From positions 2,228,501 to 2,292,500 of the forward strand of contig NZ_CP149130.1 of NCBI RefSeq assembly GCF_037811135.1: a stretch of DNA of 64,000 nt. Direction: 5' to 3'. The first letter of the stretch is position 1, and each line of letters opens with the position of its first letter. Positions 38,224 through 46,596 of this stretch are shown here, one piece after another. The notes below the pieces were generated by a model. That model did not search any database and had not been told where the DNA came from. It saw only the letters and a program-made list of their open reading frames with translations. The position numbers and the translations under genes were made by a program. This stretch comes from Aeromonas rivipollensis. GTDB taxonomy: Bacteria > Pseudomonadota > Gammaproteobacteria > Enterobacterales > Aeromonadaceae.

Positions 38224-40134
38224 ATGGCACTTTTGACATTGCACGGCGCTTGTCTGTCGTTCAGTGATTTCCCGCTGCTCGACAACGCCGAGCTGACCAT
38301 AGAGCGCGGCGAGCGCCTCTGTCTGGTGGGGCGCAACGGGGCGGGCAAGTCCACCCTGATGAAGGTCATCGCCGGTGAGCTCTCTCTGGACGACGGCCGC
38401 CTGGTCTTGCAGCAGGACTTGAAGGTGACCCGTCTCGAGCAGGATCCTCCCGCATCGAGCGAGCTGACCGTGTTCGACTATGCCGCCGAAGGGCTGGCCG
38501 GGGTGGGGGAGCTGCTCAAGCAGTATCACCACATCTCCCTGGAGCTGGGGCACGATCCCTCCGATGCCAACATCCGCAAGATGAGCGAATTGCAGGAGCA
38601 GCTCGATTATCAGAACGGCTGGCAGCTCGAGACCCGCATCAACCAGGTGCTGACCCTGCTGGGGCTGGATCCCGACGTGACCCTCGACAGTTTGTCTGGT
38701 GGCTGGCTGCGTAAGGTGGCCCTGGCCCGTGCACTCGCCTGTGACCCCGATCTGCTGCTGCTGGACGAGCCGACCAACCACCTGGACATCGACGCCATCA
38801 ACTGGCTGGAAGAGTTCCTCAAGGACTTTCGCGGCGCCATCGTCTTCATCTCCCACGATCGGGAGTTCATTCACAAGCTGGCGACCCGGATCATCGATCT
38901 CGATCGGGGCGCCATCACCTCCTGGCCCGGCAATTACGATCAGTACCTGCAAGGAAAGGAGGAGTGGCTGCGGGTCGAGGAGCTGAAAAACGCCGAGTTC
39001 GACCGCAAGCTGGCCCAGGAAGAGGTGTGGGTACGTCAGGGCATCAAGGCCCGCCGTACCCGCAACGAAGGCCGGGTGCGCGCCCTCGAGGCGATGCGGA
39101 TGGAGCGTTCCCAACGCCGTGAGCTGCAGGGCAAGGCCAAGCTGCAGATGGACGACGTCAACCGCTCCGGCAAGCTGGTGTTCGAGACCGAAGGGCTCGG
39201 CCTGGACTTTGGCGAGCGCACCCTGTTCCAGGGGCTGGATCTGCAGGTGCTGCGGGGCGACAAGATTGCCCTGGTCGGCCCCAACGGCTGCGGCAAATCC
39301 ACCCTCATCAAGCTCTTGCTGGGTCAGCTCGAGCCGAGCCGCGGGCTGGTCAAGGGCGGCACCAACCTGGAAGTGGCCTATTTCGATCAGTACCGCGAGC
39401 AGCTCGATCCCGAGCAGACTGTGGTGGACAACGTGGGGGAGGGCAAGCAGGAAGTGATGGTGCGCGGCCGCTCCCGCCACATCCTGGGCTACCTGCAGGA
39501 CTTCCTGTTTGAACCCAAACGGGCGCGGACCCCGGTCAAGGCCTTGTCAGGGGGCGAGAAAAACCGTCTACTGTTGGCCAAGCTGTTCCTCAAACCCAGT
39601 AACTTGTTGATTTTGGATGAACCAACCAACGACCTGGATGTCGAAACGCTGGAACTTTTGGAAGAGCTGCTGACCGATTATCCCGGTACCCTGTTGCTGG
39701 TCAGCCACGATCGTCGCTTCATCGACAATACGGTAACCGGCTGCTGGTTGTTTGAAAGGGATGGGCGGATCAGCGATTATGTGGGCGGCTATGCCGACAT
39801 GATGGCCACCCGGGCCCAGCAGAGTCAGCAACAGGCGACCAGGGCGGCTGCGGCCAAGGTGGCAGAGCCTGTCGCGTTGGCGGCGGAGCCGGCGAAAAAA
39901 ACACGCAAACTCTCTTACAAGTTGCAACTGGAGCTGGATAATCTGCCAGCCCGGCTGGAGCAGCTGGAAACGGAACTCGATGCCCTGCAGGCGGAGATCA
40001 ACCATCCCGGCTTTTTCTCCCTGCCGGCGGAGCAGACCCAGTCCAAACTGGATGCATTGCATGCGGCAGAGGCCGCACTGGAACACGCCTTCTCCCGTTG
40101 GGAGGAGTTGGAAGCGTTGAAACATCAAGACTAA
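38224..40134 (+). CDS. uup: ABC-F family ATPase Uup
   Basis: 636 residues, soluble, with no membrane segments. Two ABC cassettes: the first has [24 protein letters not shown] and LLLDEPTNHLDI, the second GPNGCGKST, LSGGEKNRLLLAKL and LILDEPTNDLDVETLELL. The linker between them is charged and helical. The C-terminal ~80 residues form a coiled coil (LQLELDNLPARLEQLETELDALQ), as in Uup. ABC-F proteins act on ribosomes, and Uup also influences branched DNA processing. Confidence 0.96.
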   Translation: MALLTLHGACLSFSDFPLLDNAELTIERGERLCLVGRNGAGKSTLMKVIAGELSLDDGRLVLQQDLKVTRLEQDPPASSELTVFDYAAEGLAGVGELLKQYHHISLELGHDPSDANIRKMSELQEQLDYQNGWQLETRINQVLTLLGLDPDVTLDSLSGGWLRKVALARALACDPDLLLLDEPTNHLDIDAINWLEEFLKDFRGAIVFISHDREFIHKLATRIIDLDRGAITSWPGNYDQYLQGKEEWLRVEELKNAEFDRKLAQEEVWVRQGIKARRTRNEGRVRALEAMRMERSQRRELQGKAKLQMDDVNRSGKLVFETEGLGLDFGERTLFQGLDLQVLRGDKIALVGPNGCGKSTLIKLLLGQLEPSRGLVKGGTNLEVAYFDQYREQLDPEQTVVDNVGEGKQEVMVRGRSRHILGYLQDFLFEPKRARTPVKALSGGEKNRLLLAKLFLKPSNLLILDEPTNDLDVETLELLEELLTDYPGTLLLVSHDRRFIDNTVTGCWLFERDGRISDYVGGYADMMATRAQQSQQQATRAAAAKVAEPVALAAEPAKKTRKLSYKLQLELDNLPARLEQLETELDALQAEINHPGFFSLPAEQTQSKLDALHAAEAALEHAFSRWEELEALKHQD

Positions 40135-40142
40135 GGAAGTAG

Positions 40143-41789
40143 ATGAAAAAGCAATTATCCATGCTGGCCATCCTGGTCGGCGCCAGCCTCAACGCGCAGG
40201 CGGCACAAAGCTCCTTCTTCACCATTGTCGATGACGAAGTCAAAGGATATGCCAGCGGGATCAGTACCGATGGCAGCGGACTCATCGGGATCAACACCAA
40301 GAACAACATGGCCGAGTACTTCTCGACCGTGCGCTCTGCCGACTTCCTGGTCGATCGTTTCCGCTTCGAGCAGGGTTGCTTCCTTTCAAGCTCCGTCTGT
40401 GACTCCTTCTGGGACGAGAATCCGGGCTTTGCCTACCAGTGGCGCCGCGATTTTCTCGATGGTGTCGATCAGCGCAGCGGCATCGGCTATGTTGCCACCA
40501 CTCAGACCGATGGCCTGGTAACGGCCCTGGGGGATGCCCCGGCCGATCGCGCGGGTTACAAGATGGACGGCAAGCTGCGCACCGCCTTTGCCATCGTCAA
40601 TGACGGCAACCCGGTCGAGCTGAAAGATGCCGCCGGCACCCACAGCCTGAGCGTCCCGACCAGCATCAAGAAGCTGGACAACGGTCAGTACCTGGTGACC
40701 GGGACCGCCGCCAGCGGCAAGTATCGCCACAATGTGGGCGGTGACTTCTATAAATGGTGTTTCGCCGGCAATGACGATGAGTATGGCGACTTCCGTTACT
40801 GCCCCGGGGTCGATACCCAGGCCAGCTTCTGGCTGCTCAATGGCTCGGGCGGTCTTAACAAGCTGATACAGGCCCGCGACTATGGCCGTCAGCGCGACGA
40901 AGTGCTGCAGACCGCTTCTGCATTCGGTGCGGCGACTTTCAATGGCACCCTGTACGGCGTGGGCTACAGCTCCACCGGTGAGGTAGGGTCGGGGGATCTC
41001 GACGGCCGCAACCTGGCCAGCTACTGGACCCTGGATCTCGATGCCGGCACAGTGGGGGCCACCAAGGTCATCCCGCTGCCCGATGGCGAGCCGGGCAAGA
41101 ATGACAGCGTGCTGCAAAATAGCTGGGCCGTGTCTGTCAACGAGAACGGCTATGTGATAGGTAACCAGCGTTACAGCATCAACAAGGGTCAGAACCGGCC
41201 GACCGAAATGTTCCTGTTCAATCTGAATACCCCGGGCACGGCTGCCAGCATCCCCCTGCAGGACAAGCCGCTCTCCGGCTCCGGCTCAGAGGGCGCGGCC
41301 ATCAACGATCACAACATGGTGGTTGGCTGGCGTGACTCCCGTCATCAGACCCAGCCTGTGGCCAACGGCACCAACCGCATGCAGGAAGCCTTCATGCTCA
41401 ATGCGGCGTCCCCGAGCAACAACTGGTACCTGAACGACCTGATCTGTGGTCTGGATGATGCCGGTGCCAAGCAGTGTGCCCAGAATGGCAAGTATTACCA
41501 CATCGCCTACGCCAGTGGCATCAGCAGTGATGGCACCATAGCCGCCACCGCTTATCGCTACAACAGCGAGAGCGATCTGAACCTGCGCACCAACGCGACC
41601 GTGGTCGCCGTCAAGCTGACACCGGCCGTGGCGAACTATCAGGGCAACAAGCCCGCTGAATATGTGGTCAGCAATGCGCCGGTCAACAACCAGACCGGTC
41701 AGGATGGTGAAGATGGTGGTGGTGGCAGCCTGTTCTGGTTGACGCTGCTGGCCTTGCCATTCACCTGGCTGCGCCGTTACCAGCGATAA
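40143..41789 (+). CDS. DUF3466 family exported protein with GlyGly-CTERM tail
   Basis: 548 residues. A signal peptide (QLSMLAILVGASLNAQA) is followed by a long beta-rich region with recurring 'GISTDGS-G-IG' and 'INDHNMVVGW' motifs resembling the repeated units of DUF3466. The C-terminus reads DGEDGGGGSLFWLTLLALPF and ends in WLRRYQR: Gly-rich motif, hydrophobic helix, basic end. That is the GlyGly-CTERM sorting signal cleaved by rhombosortase in type II-secreting bacteria (established for the signal). The protein is therefore probably secreted or surface-anchored. It starts 8 bases after uup. Function unknown. Confidence 0.85.
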   Translation: MKKQLSMLAILVGASLNAQAAQSSFFTIVDDEVKGYASGISTDGSGLIGINTKNNMAEYFSTVRSADFLVDRFRFEQGCFLSSSVCDSFWDENPGFAYQWRRDFLDGVDQRSGIGYVATTQTDGLVTALGDAPADRAGYKMDGKLRTAFAIVNDGNPVELKDAAGTHSLSVPTSIKKLDNGQYLVTGTAASGKYRHNVGGDFYKWCFAGNDDEYGDFRYCPGVDTQASFWLLNGSGGLNKLIQARDYGRQRDEVLQTASAFGAATFNGTLYGVGYSSTGEVGSGDLDGRNLASYWTLDLDAGTVGATKVIPLPDGEPGKNDSVLQNSWAVSVNENGYVIGNQRYSINKGQNRPTEMFLFNLNTPGTAASIPLQDKPLSGSGSEGAAINDHNMVVGWRDSRHQTQPVANGTNRMQEAFMLNAASPSNNWYLNDLICGLDDAGAKQCAQNGKYYHIAYASGISSDGTIAATAYRYNSESDLNLRTNATVVAVKLTPAVANYQGNKPAEYVVSNAPVNNQTGQDGEDGGGGSLFWLTLLALPFTWLRRYQR

Positions 41790-41863
41790 AAAAATGTGTC
41801 ATCAAAAATTAATGCAGTTCAGTATCTTGTGTCACAACGCCTGAATAGCATGACATTTTTTGT

Positions 41864-41892
41864 TTGACCCTGCTTCCCCCCTGGGGTAAAGA
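41864..41892 (+). promoter_or_regulatory. Probable promoter of rmf
   Basis: TTGACC (-35), 17 bases, TAAAGA (-10). The predicted start (about 41899) falls inside the left arm of the terminator at 41895-41927. Confidence 0.45.
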
Positions 41893-41894
41893 TG

Positions 41895-41927
41895 AAAGCG
41901 ACCCGGTGAAAACTTGGTCGCTTTTTT
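41895..41927 (+). terminator. Terminator upstream of rmf
   Basis: 9 bp stem AAAGCGACC/GGTCGCTTT with a 12-base loop and six T. It lies 105 bases past the DUF3466 stop and only 25 bases before the rmf start codon, so it either ends readthrough or attenuates rmf. Confidence 0.75.
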
Positions 41928-41951
41928 GTTCCACGAAGAGGGTCGTAGATG

Positions 41952-42128
41952 ATGAAGAGACAGAAACGGGACCGTCTGGAAAGAGCACGCGCTCGTGGTT
42001 ATCAGGCTGGCGTAGTCGGCAAACAGAAAGAAGCGTGTCCGTACCAATGCCTGGATGCCAGAGGGCACTGGCTTGGTGGTTGGCGCGACGCCATGGAGGG
42101 GCGAGGCTCAGGCCTCTTCATGAAGTAA
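41952..42128 (+). CDS. rmf: Ribosome modulation factor
   Basis: 58 residues: MKRQKRDRLERARARGYQAG, then VVGKQKEACPYQCLDARGHW and LGGWRDAMEGR to the end. It closely matches E. coli RMF, which pairs 70S ribosomes into inactive 100S dimers in stationary phase. The protein is very basic, as expected for an rRNA-binding factor. A preceding in-frame ATG (41949) would add one Met; I prefer 41952 by alignment. It is the conserved neighbour of fabA. Confidence 0.95.
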   Translation: MKRQKRDRLERARARGYQAGVVGKQKEACPYQCLDARGHWLGGWRDAMEGRGSGLFMK

Positions 42129-42157
42129 CCGAGACTTCATCACTCATTGCAAAAAGG

Positions 42158-42180
42158 AAAGGGGCCATGGCGGCCCCTTT
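42158..42180 (-). terminator. Terminator of fabA
   Basis: 9 bp stem AAAGGGGCC/GGCCCCTTT with a 5-base loop, followed on the minus strand by CCTTTTT. Converging rmf transcripts could also end here. Confidence 0.7.
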
Positions 42181-42212
42181 ACGTTGGCACTCTCTGACCG
42201 GGTCAGAGCAGA

Positions 42213-42773
42213 TCAGAATGCGGTGGTGTCTTTGAACAGGCCCACTTTCAGGTCGGTCGCGCTGTAGATGGGACGACCATCCACCTCGACCACGCCGTCG
42301 GCAATGCCCATCACCAGCTTGCGGTTGATGACGCGCTTGAAGGTGATCTTGTAGGTCACTTTCTTGGCGGTCGGCAGGATCTGCCCGGTGAATTTCACCT
42401 CGCCCACGCCCAGAGCGCGTCCCTTGCCCGGACCGCCTTTCCAGCCCAGGAAGAAACCGACCAGCTGCCACATGGCATCCAGACCCAGACAGCCCGGCAT
42501 GACGGGATCGCCTGGGAAATGGCAGTCGAAGAACCAGAGATCCGGGGTGATATCGAGTTCGGCCAGGATTTCGCCTTTGCCGTGTTCACCACCGTTGTCA
42601 GTGATCTTGACGATGCGATCCATCATCAGCATGTTGGGGGCGGGCAGTTGGCTGTTACCCTCACCAAATAATTCGCCACGGCTGCAGGCAAGCAGCTCTT
42701 CACGGGTAAACGACTCTTTACCTTGTTCACACAGGGAGAGGTGGGTATTAGTGGTGTCGTTATCTAGGGTCAC
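42213..42773 (-). CDS. fabA: 3-hydroxydecanoyl-ACP dehydratase/isomerase FabA
   Basis: 186 residues. It dehydrates 3-hydroxydecanoyl-ACP and isomerises trans-2- to cis-3-decenoyl-ACP, the branch point to unsaturated fatty acids. The active-site His is in [21 protein letters not shown], and [11 protein letters not shown] and [12 protein letters not shown] follow. Compared with E. coli (172 residues) it has a 14-residue N-terminal extension starting at GTG 42773, with AAGGA 9 bases upstream; no alternative Met exists before MLMMDR. A FabR-type palindrome overlaps the promoter. Confidence 0.97.
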   Translation of the reverse strand: MTLDNDTTNTHLSLCEQGKESFTREELLACSRGELFGEGNSQLPAPNMLMMDRIVKITDNGGEHGKGEILAELDITPDLWFFDCHFPGDPVMPGCLGLDAMWQLVGFFLGWKGGPGKGRALGVGEVKFTGQILPTAKKVTYKITFKRVINRKLVMGIADGVVEVDGRPIYSATDLKVGLFKDTTAF

Positions 42774-42807
42774 GCTGTTTATCCTTCATATGGGTCAAAG
42801 CCGGGCC

Positions 42808-42836
42808 AATTTAGCTTACAGTTGTTCGCTAAACAA
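42808..42836 (-). promoter_or_regulatory. Promoter of fabA
   Basis: On the minus strand, TTGTTT (-35), 17 bases, TAAATT (-10). The spacer holds a FabR-like palindrome. Confidence 0.65.
42813..42830. promoter_or_regulatory. FabR-type operator in the fabA promoter
   Basis: Minus strand AGCGAACAACTGTAAGCT matches AGCGTACA-N2-TGTACGCT at 14 of 16 defined positions. It sits between the -35 and -10, as expected for repression by FabR in response to unsaturated acyl-ACP. A FabR gene is not in the window. Confidence 0.65.
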
Positions 42837-42851
42837 CTCCGATCACTTTAT

Positions 42852-44828
42852 TTAGAGGCCGAATAGACGGCCAAGCAGGTTGCGCAGCACGCCACTCTTG
42901 GGTGCAGTGCCGTTGAGTTCATCCAGTCTGTCCTGGATCCGGCCAAACAGGGTGTCCGGCATGTCAGGCTCGCCGGCCACACAGCCGGTCAGCAATTCGA
43001 TGGCCTCTTCCACATGATCCACCGGGTGGATATGGAACTGGCCCGCTTCGACGGCGGCAATCACCTCATCGGAGAGGTTGAGCTGCTGGGCGTTGGTTCC
43101 GGGCAGTATGATGCCTTGCTTGCCGGTGATGCCATGGATTTTGCACACCCGGAAGAAGCCTTCGATCTTCTCGTTGACGCCACCCACAGCCTGCACGTTG
43201 CCGAACTGATCGACCGCGCCGGTCACCGCGAAACGCTGGGAGATGGGTTGGCGGGCGAGGGCAGAGAGCAGGGCGCACAGACCTGTCAGAGAGGCGCTGT
43301 CGCCGTCAATCTCGTGATAGGACTGCTCGAACACCAGGTTTGCAGAGAGGGGCGAGGGGTTCTCTGCGCCGAACTTGTTGGAGAGATAGCCGTGGATGAT
43401 CATCATCGCCTTGGCGTGAATGTGGCCGGCGAGCTCTGCCTTGCGCTCGATATCGGCCACGTCGCCATCCCCCAGATGCACTGTGGCGGTCAATCGCACC
43501 GGTTCACCGAAGTCATAGGGATGACCGGCTACCTGAATGACGGAGAGGCCGTTGATCTGACCGACCTCTTCACCGTCGGTCTGCAGCAGGATCTGGCCAT
43601 CGATGACCCCCTGATCGGATTGCTCCACCAGGTAGTTGAGGCGGTAATCCTGCTCCTCCAGGGCGAGCAATATGTGCTCGTCGGTCACCTTCTCCGCCTC
43701 CAGCTCGCGGGCCAGGCTGTCGGCCATGCGCATGATGGCGCTGAGCTGCACTTCCGAGAGGGAGAGCCACTCCTGATGGTCACAGAGACGGCTGGCATGG
43801 CGACACAGGGCGAGGAGGGCACCCGGAGTGAAGTCCAGCAGGTTCCAGCGCAGCCGCAGCCAGGCCAGGTATTGCAGGAACTCGGGCAAGTCTTCTTCGA
43901 TGTTCACCTCGGACACCAGATCGGCGCGCAGGAAGATACGCTCGGACATGTCTCTGTCCAGCATCTGGAACTCGGCCACATCCAGTCGGTCGCCCACCAG
44001 GATCAGTTTGAACCGGATAGGCGTGGCCTCAGGGGTAAAGAAGGGGGTCAGGGTCTTGCCTTCCTGATAGGCATTCCAGTCCAGCTCGCCTTTTTGCATG
44101 GCGTTCTTGAGCTTGAACCAGAGATGGGGTTGATCGAGCAGCTCGTCGAGCTGCAAGATGAGGTAGCCGCCGTTGGCTTCCCGCAGCAGGCCCGGCTCCA
44201 GCAAGTGCTGGTTGGCATAGACGGAGCCTTGCTCCGTCTGGTAGTTGATGGAGCCAAACAGGGTGTCCCAGTTCAAGTCCCGGCCATAGATGACGGGGGC
44301 TTGCTGCTCTTCGTGATGGATCAGCAGGTTGATGAGCACCGGATGCTGGAATTCGAGCCCCTGGGCCACGTGCGCTGACAGATCGGAGAGAAAGTCCACG
44401 ATCTTGGGGTCATTTTCCTGCTTGCGGATGATGCGGGTGACCAGGCGCTCGGCATCCAGATGATGGCTCATCAGCTTGAGCAGCTCGCCAACCATCTCGC
44501 AGAATTCGAACCCGGTACCGGGTTGCAGGCGCAGCCAGATAGGCTTGAACGGGTTGTTGAGGTTCTCGGTGTAACAGAGATCGAACAGATCGCCATCCTT
44601 GCCATTGGAAGAGGCGATCAAGGTCTGGCAGACACTCTCATAATCCGCACCCGGGAAACCGTTGAGCAGCATGACCGGGCAGTCACCATCAAAACTGGCC
44701 AGTCGCTTGATGCCGGAAATGGCTCTGGGTTGCAGGGCGGCAAAAGGGATGGGTTCGAGCTCGCTGAGCGTGGGGAACTGCTCAATCGTGAAAGCAGGTT
44801 TTAATTGTTCTGATGTTAATTCAGCCAC
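42852..44828 (-). CDS. Lon-like AAA+ protease LonH/YcbZ
   Basis: 658 residues from GTG 44828, ending at the conserved basic tail. The N-terminal half is a Lon-like ATPase region without a classical Walker A (NGFPGADYESV occupies that place) but with LRADLVSEV-type sensor segments. The C-terminal half is a Lon protease domain: Ser 511 in DGDSAS and Lys 554 in GGVNEKIEG, 43 residues apart as in Lon. It probably degrades selected cytoplasmic proteins. It lies between fabA and the dif site. Confidence 0.9.
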   Translation of the reverse strand: MAELTSEQLKPAFTIEQFPTLSELEPIPFAALQPRAISGIKRLASFDGDCPVMLLNGFPGADYESVCQTLIASSNGKDGDLFDLCYTENLNNPFKPIWLRLQPGTGFEFCEMVGELLKLMSHHLDAERLVTRIIRKQENDPKIVDFLSDLSAHVAQGLEFQHPVLINLLIHHEEQQAPVIYGRDLNWDTLFGSINYQTEQGSVYANQHLLEPGLLREANGGYLILQLDELLDQPHLWFKLKNAMQKGELDWNAYQEGKTLTPFFTPEATPIRFKLILVGDRLDVAEFQMLDRDMSERIFLRADLVSEVNIEEDLPEFLQYLAWLRLRWNLLDFTPGALLALCRHASRLCDHQEWLSLSEVQLSAIMRMADSLARELEAEKVTDEHILLALEEQDYRLNYLVEQSDQGVIDGQILLQTDGEEVGQINGLSVIQVAGHPYDFGEPVRLTATVHLGDGDVADIERKAELAGHIHAKAMMIIHGYLSNKFGAENPSPLSANLVFEQSYHEIDGDSASLTGLCALLSALARQPISQRFAVTGAVDQFGNVQAVGGVNEKIEGFFRVCKIHGITGKQGIILPGTNAQQLNLSDEVIAAVEAGQFHIHPVDHVEEAIELLTGCVAGEPDMPDTLFGRIQDRLDELNGTAPKSGVLRNLLGRLFGL

Positions 44829-44910
44829 TTAAGACATCCGGTCGGGGATAGGATCAATTGTTTCCATTATACACAGTTCAATTGGCGGTAACAGGAAACA
44901 AGCATATGTC

Positions 44911-44938
44911 ATTTAACATAATATACATTATGCGCGGT
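44911..44938 (-). other. dif: Chromosomal dif site (XerCD dimer-resolution site)
   Basis: Read on the minus strand it has left arm ACCGCGCATAA, core TGTATA and right arm TTATGTTAAAT. E. coli dif has arms GGTGCGCATAA and TTATGTTAAAT with the same core, so 25 of 28 bases agree and the only differences are the first three. XerC and XerD bind the arms and FtsK activates exchange. It sits in the ~200 bp gap between lonH and a tyrosine recombinase gene, and the FtsK-orienting octamers mostly change strand around it. Confidence 0.93.
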
Positions 44939-45030
44939 TGCATATGAAGGCGACTGGCGGGCATATTTTCCTGTCATCTTAGGCTTGACTGAGGCTCTGG
45001 GCTGCACATTAGCAGTCTGCACACAGGCAC

Positions 45031-46308
45031 TCACTCATGCAGGCGATCCAGCGGCTTATGGTTGGCACTTTCGTGGCGTTCGCTGTTGCCGGTGTGCAGG
45101 TATTTGGAGGTGGTGTCTATGCTGTCATGTCCCGCGTCGGCTTGTACGTGTGACAGTGGCCGGCCATGCAGGTTGATGTCGTGGGTGATGCCGGTATGGC
45201 GGATGGAGTGCGGTGTCAGGGTGCGCATCTCGGCGGCATCCTGGACAAAGCCATCCTGCTCTGCCAGGCTGGCCGCTTGCTCGAAGACCGCCATCACCAG
45301 ATCCCGCAGTTGGCGGATGCCGAGATTGGCATTGAGCTCGCCTTGCTCCCGGCCATGGGCCGCCGCCTTGTGGCGCACGAAGAGCGGGGTCTGTTCGCCC
45401 GGGGCTGGCAGCGGCGAGAGCCCAAGAAAGGTGCGATAGCGTGCCAAGGCATCCAGCAAGGCCTGGGAGACGGCCACGGTGCGGCGTTTGCCGCCTTTGC
45501 TGCGTGGAATGTCATAGCCCCAGACCCCAGTCTTGCTGTCGCGACGAAACTGGCTCATGACGGGACTGAAACCCGGTCTGGCCGCCACCTCGGAGATACG
45601 CAGATAACAGGCGTACATGAGGCAGATGAGAAACCGGCTGCGCTCATGCTGGGCCGGACATTCGGTTGCCAGCCGCTCGGCGGCCTGCATCACATAGGAC
45701 CATTGCAATTCGGTAAAGGACTGGGCCTCTTCACCGGCATCCTGGCTGTCCGGCCGCTTCACCCGTTGCAGCAGGAGCGCCGGATTGCGGTCCATGTACT
45801 CTTCCTGGATCAGGAACTGGAAGAAGGCCGACAGTATGGCGAGCTTGGTCTTTATCGCCTGCTCGCTCAGACGGTATGGCAGCTCGCGGCCCAGTTCCCG
45901 CTTGCCGAGAAACGGTCGCCACAAGGGGTTGGGCAACCGCTCTCCCCACTCCTTGTCGAGCACGAACTGGGCCACGTTTCGGTATGCGATAAGCCCTTGT
46001 GGCGGAGCCTGACAGTAGTCGAGGTAGCGCATCATGATACGCCTGGTGAGATCCTTGGGACTGATGGCCACCTCGCAGAAACACCAATGCAGGAAGGTGG
46101 TCAGCTCGCTGCGGTAGGTCTTGTAGTTGTTCTCGCTGTGGCGCTGCTCCAGCAGCCAGTCGACGGCCAGCTCATAGACGAGGCCGGCATCGGGTACATT
46201 GCCCAGGCTGAGCGTGGCCAGATACTGGTTGACCTGGGGATTGCCCGCCTCCAGATGGAGCAGATTATCGAACAACGGCATGGCGGGTGGCAGTGACGGA
46301 TGAGTCAT
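45031..46308 (-). CDS. Tyrosine recombinase (Int1) next to dif
   Basis: 425 residues from ATG 46308 (a GTG at 46449 would add 47 low-complexity residues). The N-terminal half is a core-binding domain (NYKTYRSELTTFLHWCF, TKLAILSAFFQFLIQEEYMDRNP). The catalytic half has the complete set: Arg 237 (YLRISE), Lys 271 or 274, His 367 and Arg 370 (HSIRH), His 394 (AGHDS) and Tyr 403 (SKYLH). It is longer than XerC/XerD (about 300). Its stop is 93 bases from dif, and a 14-6-14 inverted repeat lies in front of its start. Substrate site unproven. Confidence 0.88.
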   Translation of the reverse strand: MTHPSLPPAMPLFDNLLHLEAGNPQVNQYLATLSLGNVPDAGLVYELAVDWLLEQRHSENNYKTYRSELTTFLHWCFCEVAISPKDLTRRIMMRYLDYCQAPPQGLIAYRNVAQFVLDKEWGERLPNPLWRPFLGKRELGRELPYRLSEQAIKTKLAILSAFFQFLIQEEYMDRNPALLLQRVKRPDSQDAGEEAQSFTELQWSYVMQAAERLATECPAQHERSRFLICLMYACYLRISEVAARPGFSPVMSQFRRDSKTGVWGYDIPRSKGGKRRTVAVSQALLDALARYRTFLGLSPLPAPGEQTPLFVRHKAAAHGREQGELNANLGIRQLRDLVMAVFEQAASLAEQDGFVQDAAEMRTLTPHSIRHTGITHDINLHGRPLSHVQADAGHDSIDTTSKYLHTGNSERHESANHKPLDRLHE

Positions 46309-46596
46309 GATGGTGCTTGTGAGTCTTGTTGAGTGAAGCTGGCTCGGCGCCGCGCAATCCTGATGCCGATAAATGGGGTTATCGGCATCAGGGGATGCCA
46401 GATGGCCCGGGGATGAGTCATCAAGGCTTCCCTGGCGGACCGCGGACACTATGGTATATGGTGTTTATTCAATGACTATGCAGTCTTGTTGGAAATTTCT
46501 CGGGGTAAATAGCGACAAAAATGACTGAAAATGGACTCTGCTTGAATATTGTGGGGCGGAAGCCAGGGTTGGACGCCCTGCCCCGCCCTTATTCTG
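46309..46596. other. Intergenic region between Int1 and yebG
   Basis: 288 bases. It holds the 34 bp inverted repeat 46359-46392, a CATATACCATAG segment near 46450 that may include the Int1 promoter, and GC-rich partly paired sequence (46552-46590) after the yebG stop that may act as its terminator. No gene seen. Confidence 0.5.
46359..46392. repeat. Perfect 14-6-14 inverted repeat upstream of Int1 (dif-like layout)
   Basis: Arms CCTGATGCCGATAA and TTATCGGCATCAGG are exact reverse complements around the 6-base spacer ATGGGG. The ATAA-N6-TTAT inner pattern is that of dif sites. It lies 51 bases upstream of the Int1 ATG and could be its recombination site or its operator. Confidence 0.8.

Noticed and set aside
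46309..46449. 47-residue N-terminal extension of Int1 from GTG 46449
   Set aside because: Low-complexity sequence encoded across the inverted repeat; the fold starts well after ATG 46308. Not fully excluded.
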